A stretch of DNA of 47,755 bases from an uncultured Agathobacter sp. (GTDB taxonomy: Bacteria > Bacillota > Clostridia > Lachnospirales > Lachnospiraceae). The stretch is from contig CAJUND010000024.1 of assembly GCA_910587655.1 (NCBI GenBank), positions 1-47,755 of the forward strand, given 5' to 3'. The translations under genes were made by a program, and so were the position numbers. Of this stretch, positions 42,742 to 47,755 are shown in pieces; within the stretch, counting starts at the first letter, position 1, and each line of letters starts with the position of its first letter. Below the pieces are notes generated by a model. The model did no database searches and was not told where the DNA came from. It saw only the letters and a program-made list of their open reading frames with translations.

Positions 42742-42768
42742 TGTCAAGTTTTCTATGAAAACTTGACA
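42742..42768 (+). terminator. Perfect 12-bp hairpin after the AAA/DUF1703 gene
   Basis: TGTCAAGTTTTC, TAT, GAAAACTTGACA: perfect arms and a 3-base loop, starting just after the stop. No T-run follows directly, but it may end transcription together with the next structure. Confidence 0.6.
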
Positions 42769-42772
42769 TGTG

Positions 42773-42815
42773 GCATCAGCTCATTTGCCGTAGGCAAATT
42801 TTGCATGGGCTGATG
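42773..42815. repeat. Nested palindromic element
   Basis: CATCAGCTCAT pairs with ATGGGCTGATG (one T-G pair), and inside it TTTGCC-GTA-GGCAAA makes a second stem. Such nested palindromes resemble small dispersed REP-like elements or a structured RNA. Only one copy was seen here. Confidence 0.5.
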
Positions 42816-42836
42816 TTCAAGAATAGGAGGCAGGAT

Positions 42837-43211
42837 ATGAACTCATTTAAGATTGGAAATAAAGAATTTGGAATTGGAAATATACATTTTTCAATGGAGG
42901 ATCATCTGGTTCATCTTGAGATTAACGGAGATGAAAAGATACTGGATGAGCTGTCAGGGGAGGAAAACGGCAGATGGGGCTGGGCATTATACCCGCCCCG
43001 GCTTTATTTCCGCGGCGTGCCGTATGATGGTGAAAGTATCGTGATTGACAAGGGCAATCTTTATGATTATGATATTTCACTTTACATGATGGAGCATAAT
43101 GATTTTACAGGAATACTGAAAATTACAGATGAACATATTCAGATTCAGGGGATGGTTAGTATGATGGGAGAGTTATTACCGGTTTCTGTCTCCTGCTCAA
43201 TTTTTTCATGA
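42837..43211 (+). CDS. Hypothetical protein
   Basis: A 124-residue protein with no recognisable domain. It begins MNSFKIGNKEFGIGNIHFS and is mainly beta strands (DHLVHLEINGDEK, RLYFRGVPYDGESIVI, DFTGILKITDEHIQIQG), ending MGELLPVSVSCSIFS. No signal peptide or membrane helix. AGGAGG at 42825-42830 is a strong ribosome site before ATG 42837. It precedes the VWA/paralogue array convergently, and a small all-beta protein here might be an immunity protein, but this is only a guess. Confidence 0.65.
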   Translation: MNSFKIGNKEFGIGNIHFSMEDHLVHLEINGDEKILDELSGEENGRWGWALYPPRLYFRGVPYDGESIVIDKGNLYDYDISLYMMEHNDFTGILKITDEHIQIQGMVSMMGELLPVSVSCSIFS

Positions 43212-43295
43212 AATTTCCCCCTGAATTCTCATATCATGCTAATTTTGCATACCGCATTTAGTAAAACCCAATTTTCAGGCAGTACCTGCTCTTTA

Positions 43296-43845
43296 TCATG
43301 CATATGTATAATTTTTATTTTCGAATGCCGTCCTTAAATGCAAAAAAACCATTTTATTCAGAGTATCATTGTAAAGTATCCCGTCCAGATAATAACCGTT
43401 TTCAACCGCCGGAACTTTTTCATCTGCCAGAATTTTATAATCATCTGTTTTGTTCTTGAATACCTTTTTCAGATAATCCAGTTCTTCCGTTGCCATAAAT
43501 TCCGGAGTTACCCGTTCGTCAAACACAAATTCATACAAGTTCCTTCTGGTATTCCTCCTCTTCAGACAAACAAACGGACTGATACGTATTTTTTAATTCC
43601 TGATACGCCACCCCGCTTACCGTGAAGGATATTGCTGTTTTTGTATCGAAACCTCCTCTGTAATAGAAGTATCTAATATTCTTTCCACCCGATGGCAGTG
43701 ATTTCGGATAACGCTGCATTAAACTGTCTGTTTTATTAAGGAAAGAACCGTAACTTGGAAATGAGGTCCTTTCCCCGGGTACTATATTTTCTAAAAAAAC
43801 CTTCCATATTGTGCAGCCAGAAAGCAGACTTATGATTACAAACAC
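43296..43845 (-). pseudogene. Array paralogue D (lipoprotein-like), broken
   Basis: The N-terminal part (to 43531) begins FVIISLLSGCTIWKV, a lipobox-like stretch, then SYGSFLNKTDSLMQRYPKSL and IRYFYYRGGFDTKTAISF. The C-terminal part (43538 to 43296) reads DERVTPEFMATEELDYLKKV and ENGYYLDGILYNDTLNK. Both match paralogue C at 44157, but about 20 middle residues are missing and the frame changes at the joint. The start codon would be GTG. Function unknown. The alternation with VWA fragments suggests an immunity or partner protein. Confidence 0.55.
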
Positions 43846-43857
43846 CCGAAACTTTTA

Positions 43858-44096
43858 ATTCATAACATCTGGCAAGTCCCAGTGCATTCATTTTATCCGG
43901 GATATCCAGCAGTGGAAAATTGTAAAAATCATAATATAATATATTAATTCCAAATAATACTGTTCTAAATCCGGATTATAAATACTATGCATCGTTATTC
44001 CGGCATCAGCCTTATTATATATACCAAATGCACCTATATTTAAGAGAGAATCTATATTCTGTTCCCAGTTAATATATTCTATACAGTCGTGATAAG
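43858..44096 (-). pseudogene. C-terminal fragment of the VWA-protein family (array copy)
   Basis: On the minus strand EYINWEQNIDSLLNIGAFGI, then YNKADAGITMHSIYNPDLEQ and, after a frame change, YYDFYNFPLLDIPD and ALGLARCYEL match the end of the protein encoded at 44793-46462 (GTFNDADAGITLHCVYNPET; IDYYDFSFFEEL). No start or N-terminal domain is present. A relic of a former copy. Confidence 0.6.
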
Positions 44097-44156
44097 CGCA
44101 TCCTGCCTATTGTACCTGATTACTTCACAGTTTCTCTCTCTGGGCCAGGTGTTCCT

Positions 44157-44781
44157 TCAGTCTTCCCTCCGAATGGCATCTCTGTACCCGAATATCACGA
44201 TTTCATTTTTTTCATCACTATAAAATACTCCGGATAAAAAATCAAAACCAGCTCGGGATTCTTTACCATATGCCAGTACGGTATATTTCTGGGTCTGCTC
44301 AAGCAGCCCCGTTGCAAGGTAATCCAGATGTTCCGCTTTCAAAAACTGAGATGTCACTTCTTCTTCATATTCATACCACTTCCACTCCTCCGGCATGCAG
44401 TCCCTGCGATTCATCCGATAGTCTTCCTGCATCTGCTGAAATTCTTTTTTATGTTCATCCTCTTTCCGGGTATAGAATAACTGATACGTTTCCTTTAACT
44501 GATTATAATTATCCCTGCTTGTCGTAAAAGAAATTCCTGTTTTTATATCAAAATTTCCGGCAGAATAAAAGTACTGGATATTTTCCGCATCTGATGGCAG
44601 TTTATCCGGATAACAGTCTGCTGCATCAGCTGCTTTCCTTTTAAAGGAGTCATAACCCGGAAACCATTTTCTGGTATATTGCAGAAGATGGTTTTGACAT
44701 ATTATCCATATCCATCCGATAATAAACAAAAGAAAAAAATGTTCCTATTCTTCTGATTGCCTTTTTAGCTCGTTTTTTCAT
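44157..44781 (-). CDS. Array paralogue C: membrane-anchored hypothetical protein (frameshift near the start)
   Basis: The most complete paralogue, about 207 residues. ATG 44781 opens MKKRAKKAIRRIG. The T7 run (44733-44739 on the plus strand) shifts the frame, after which comes the helix LLFIIGWIWIICQ, then PGYDSFKRKAADAADCYPDKL, QYFYSAGNFDIKTGISFTTS, YEEEVTSQFLKAEHLDYLAT and FLSGVFYSDEKNEIVIFGYR. One T fewer would keep the frame. It has an N-terminal membrane anchor and an alpha/beta domain of unknown type. It starts 12 bases after the VWA gene's stop, so the two are probably co-transcribed as a pair. Confidence 0.6.
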
Positions 44782-44792
44782 ACCTCTCCCTT

Positions 44793-46462
44793 TCAGCTTT
44801 TTTCAATATACTGTAAATGCTTTTCCCCCTTTTTCCATTTGCACGACCAGGATAAATATCCATACAGTTCATAACTCTGGGCAAGTCCCACTGCATCTTG
44901 TTCATATAATTCTTCGAAAAAAGAAAAATCATAGTAATCTATCAAATAATATTTAAAATCCATGTCATATTCATCTGTTTCTGGATTATACACACAATGT
45001 AAGGTTATTCCGGCATCAGCATCATTAAATGTTCCAAAAATAGAAGAGTTTAAAAATGCTGTAACAGCAGCTGATACATCAAGCTTGTCATTAACATCGA
45101 CGTATAAACATCCATCCATTTTTTTATCAGGAGATACTGACATGTAAACCTCTGTATTATAACGATTCGTCACACTTTCAACTGCTTTCATTGTTTTGCA
45201 CATATTAATATCATAATACTCCTTTGCAGAATTATTATAAGACCATTCATTCATTACCCATGGCTTGATATTTATATACCGTCTTGTATATTCGGTATCC
45301 CATGCTTCAGCATCTCCTCCCATTCCCATAGAATAAGCCAAAAAACAATCCAGTGCTGCCAAGTCAAAAAAAGTAATCATTGTAATACCCATTATAATAA
45401 GTGTGTTGAGAAAATAATACTCACTTCTCTTATCAATCCCGATTTGATTTAATTGGTCAGAATAAAGTCCGTGTATTCCTGCATTACCTATTCTCATCCT
45501 GACAATACCATCAAACATATTTACTTCTTCTTCCTCCTTATACTTTTGCTTTATAAACCGATTGGAATATGGCAGATAATCCATCTTTCCGAAATACTGT
45601 TTTCCGTCCCGGTTCAGTGTACCGTCCACATATACAAACTGTTCTGACAGTTTTCCGTACACCTCCGAGTGGAACAGCGTGCATGAATATACATTTTCGT
45701 CAATCATGTAACTTTCGATAACCGGATCTCCGCCCATCGCGTCATAGTCACTGATTCCGTCACCGTCCGTGTCCGATTTCTGCGGGTCCGTGTATACGGT
45801 CTGTCCGTTTGGCAGGCGCATCCCCCTGATTTCATAAACATCGTACAGCCCGTCCCCGTCGCTGTCGGTCATGTCAACGGATTCTATGGTGTCCCCCTGC
45901 AGTTCCGATACTGCATTTTCCACGTCCCCCGCCGTTGCCGCGTAGTAGTACAGGCCTCCCGTGGCTTCTGCTATCTCCTCCAGTTTCCGGGCATCCCCGT
46001 CCAGCACGTTGATGCAGTAGATTTTCACGCCTTTTTCCACTGCCTCCTGCATGGGTGCCATGCAGTCGTCCACGTCCCCGTCGCAGACAAGGACCAGCAT
46101 TTTTTCCTTCCCCTGTTCCGCCCCGTCAAGCATGTCCAGCCCTGCGCGGATTCCGGCTGCCACGGAGTTGTCGTATTTCAGGCTGAGGGATTTCACCCCT
46201 GCCTTCAGCAGTTCCCTGTCCCCCGTGAGTTCCTGTACCACGACCGCCTCCCTGTTAAATTTTATCAGTCCGGCCCGGTCCCCCGGCAGCATGGCGTCAA
46301 TGAATGCATCCAGCGCCTGCTTTGCAAGGGGCAGCACGTTGTTTTTCCCATGCTCAGGGACACGTCAACGGTCAATGCCATGTCATAACGGACGGCTTTC
46401 TGGGAACTACAGTAATCCGGCGCCGCACGCAGATTATCCAGCCAAATTTTTCTGTCCACCAA
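44793..46462 (-). pseudogene. VWA and calcium-repeat protein, 5'-truncated and frameshifted at the MIDAS
   Basis: The main frame (46337 to 44793, 514 residues) starts within a von Willebrand A domain (PLAKQALDAFIDAMLPGDRA). The missing first strand with the metal-site motif DVSLSM lies just upstream in another frame (to 46462), with one base lost in GGGAAAAAC near 46345. After the VWA domain come two calcium-type repeats (DSDGDGLYDVYEI, SDTDGDGISDYDA), a central region with one membrane-like helix (LNTLIIMGITMITFFDLAAL) and the conserved C-terminus GTFNDADAGITLHCVYNPET. A surface or export role is likely; as read it is not functional. The paralogue gene follows directly. Confidence 0.65.
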
Positions 46463-47075
46463 AAGGCAGGCAGAGAAAGGACAGATATGTCTCTTAACGG
46501 GTCTCTTTTTTCCTTACGCCCTGTATCAAAAAAATAAAAGAGAATTATTTCGTTACTGTCATCATTACAGATGACCCCTCCAATATAATAACTGGTCTTT
46601 AAGCTGCGTATTATTTCATAAGCCAGCACTGTATAGGAATCCTCCCTGCCGTGGAAAAGGGGCTTCAGGTCATCCAGTTCCTCATCCCCCAGAAATTTCA
46701 CGGTTGCTTTTTCATTAAATTCATACCAGCTGATATCTGACATGTCTCCTGTCTCCTGCTGTTTAAAAAGTGTCAGGTACTTTTCTTTCATATCCTGATA
46801 CTCTTCTGTGTTAAGAGTAAAGGAAACTCCATATATTTTGTCAAACCAGTTTATACATTTGTTATAAAAAAATATTCTTTATCTGCTGCACTGGCTGGCA
46901 GTTTTTCCGGAAAAATTCTGTAAGGACCATTTCCGGGTGATGTCATATGATAAAAATGATCATAACTCACAAACCATCTTCTCGGCCATGCCCTCCCCCA
47001 CAAAACATATACTGCCAGAAGAATACAAAACAGTGCTGTACAGACTCTTCTTTTTGCTTTCCTGTGCTTTTTCAT
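46372..47075 (-). pseudogene. Array paralogue B, frameshifted and running into the VWA gene
   Basis: ATG 47075 opens MKKHRKAKRRVCTALFCILL, a basic stretch and membrane anchor. GNGPYRIFPEKLPASAADKE follows, then the frame breaks in a T7 run near 46870. The next frame gives IYGVSFTLNTEEYQDMKEKY, YEFNEKATVKFLGDEELDDL and YYIGGVICNDDSNEIILFYF, matching paralogue C throughout. It has no stop of its own and reads on to 46372 inside the VWA remnant, a sign of recombination at that junction. One more T would restore the start. Confidence 0.6.
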
Positions 47076-47100
47076 ATGGATTTCACCACCCTTAGGGTTA

Positions 47101-47460
47101 TTAATCATAAACCTGTTTCTCCTCGCCCTTTTTCCATGTGACGGTGTCATCCACCCGGCCATACAGTTCATACCTACATGCAATGCCGGGCATGTCCTGC
47201 TCATGGAGTATTTGCGAAAAAGTAAAATCATAGTAGTCAATCAGACAGTACCTGAAATCCATGGCGTATTCCCCTGTTTCCGGATTATAGACACAGTGCA
47301 GGGTGATTCCCGCATCTGCATTATTAAACGTCCCGAATGCTGCTATATTGCCGGTTATGAAAGCAATTGTGGACAGGTCAATCTTTTCATTCAGTTCCCC
47401 ATACAGCCATCCGCCTTATCATCCGGGGATACGGAAAGGTAAAACACGGTCTGATTACTT
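47101..47460 (-). pseudogene. C-terminal fragment of the VWA-protein family (second relic)
   Basis: On the minus strand VFYLSVSPDDKADG, a frame change, then GELNEKIDLS, AAFGTFNNADAGITLHCVYN, IDYYDFTFSQILHEQD and CRYELYGRVDD match the C-terminus of the protein at 44793-46462 residue by residue. No VWA part, start or ribosome site exists. The fragment begins exactly where paralogue A ends, as if a unit was duplicated with only the end of the VWA gene. Confidence 0.6.
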
Positions 47461-47755
47461 CCTGCTTTTCCGAAACATATCCGTAAAACCAAACATAACC
47501 ACTTCGTTTGTTTCATCATTACAAAAAACACCTTCCAGATAACAGCGCTCTCCGCCCTCCGCATCCCCTTTGTATGCCAGTATTGTGTAACGGTCGGCTG
47601 ATTCATGAAATACTTTTTCTAAATATTCCAGTTCCTCTTCTTCCAGAAAATCGGATGTCAGCTTTTTGTCAAACACATAGTCTGATTCCCATTTCTCCGC
47701 CCAGTCCGGAATTTCCCCGTATTCTGACAGCCATTCCTCCAGATATTCCTGGTGG
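47455..47755 (-). CDS. Array paralogue A, C-terminal part (runs off the window)
   Basis: The minus-strand frame is open from the window's edge: EEWLSEYGEIPDWAEKWES, then FDKKLTSDFLEEEELEYLEK, YTILAYKGDAEGGE and FCNDETNEVVMFGFTDMF, ending in RKSRK at 47455. It is the same C-terminal domain as in paralogues B, C and D. The N-terminal half is outside the window. It appears intact as far as can be seen. Confidence 0.6.
   Translation of the reverse strand, partial: HQEYLEEWLSEYGEIPDWAEKWESDYVFDKKLTSDFLEEEELEYLEKVFHESADRYTILAYKGDAEGGERCYLEGVFCNDETNEVVMFGFTDMFRKSRK

Overview
The window looks like a chromosomal stretch from a low-to-moderate GC gut Clostridia, most likely Lachnospiraceae. Support comes from strong AGGAGG ribosome sites, TTG/GTG starts, AgrC/LytTR and PadR/DUF2812 modules, C_GCAxxG_C_C and AAA/DUF1703 proteins, and an EF-Tu C-terminus of clostridial type. 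No rRNA, tRNA or CRISPR array was seen. Assignments come from reading motifs; no database search was run.

Layout. (1) Bases 1-2172 look like the right end of an integrated mobile element with cargo (acetyltransferase, nitroreductase, SnoaL-like protein). It stops at a displaced 3' end of tuf that still has its terminator (2173-2280). (2) Bases 2281-8313 are a patchwork of single-gene cassettes, many of them broken: CHAP hydrolase, frameshifted M20 amidohydrolase, HAD, NUDIX, an interrupted P-loop kinase, GNAT pieces and a wrecked protein kinase. (3) Bases 8370-15667 are mostly intact accessory genes: ArsC-like, macrodomain, nitrilase, GNAT, C39-like, CPBP and DUF3267. They end in a Crp/Fnr regulator with an iron-sulfur operon. 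(4) Bases 16023-24899 hold an OmpR/HisKA two-component pair. The same tandem 11-bp operator lies before the regulator gene and before the next operon, which encodes a beta-propeller/solute-binding lipoprotein, two sugar-type permeases, an HlyD adaptor and a MacB-like periplasmic domain.

(5) Bases 25559-36786 are the most interesting part. An AgrA/AgrC-like pair plus a YiiX-type peptidase is divergent from a six-gene operon. That operon encodes an agmatine deiminase (frameshifted), a peptidylarginine-deiminase-like enzyme, a PsiD/PSD-type pyruvoyl decarboxylase, a C69 Ntn-peptidase, a chagasin-like protein carrying 12 tandem 13-residue repeats (KYGYPC-x3-D type), and a radical SAM/SPASM/TPR enzyme. 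The last two form a candidate repeat-bearing RiPP precursor and its maturase. (6) Bases 36909-40370 are a regulator, ABC ATPase, ABC-2 permease and kinase module resembling peptide-antibiotic self-protection systems. (7) Bases 40411-42738 hold PadR/DUF2812 and an internally deleted AAA/DUF1703 gene.

(8) Bases 43296-47755, minus strand, are a decaying tandem array. C-terminal pieces of a VWA/calcium-repeat protein alternate with paralogues of a small membrane or lipoprotein, an arrangement resembling toxin-immunity arrays. Several breaks fall in homopolymers (A7 at 29402; T7 at about 44736 and 46870), so assembly error must be excluded before they are called pseudogenes.
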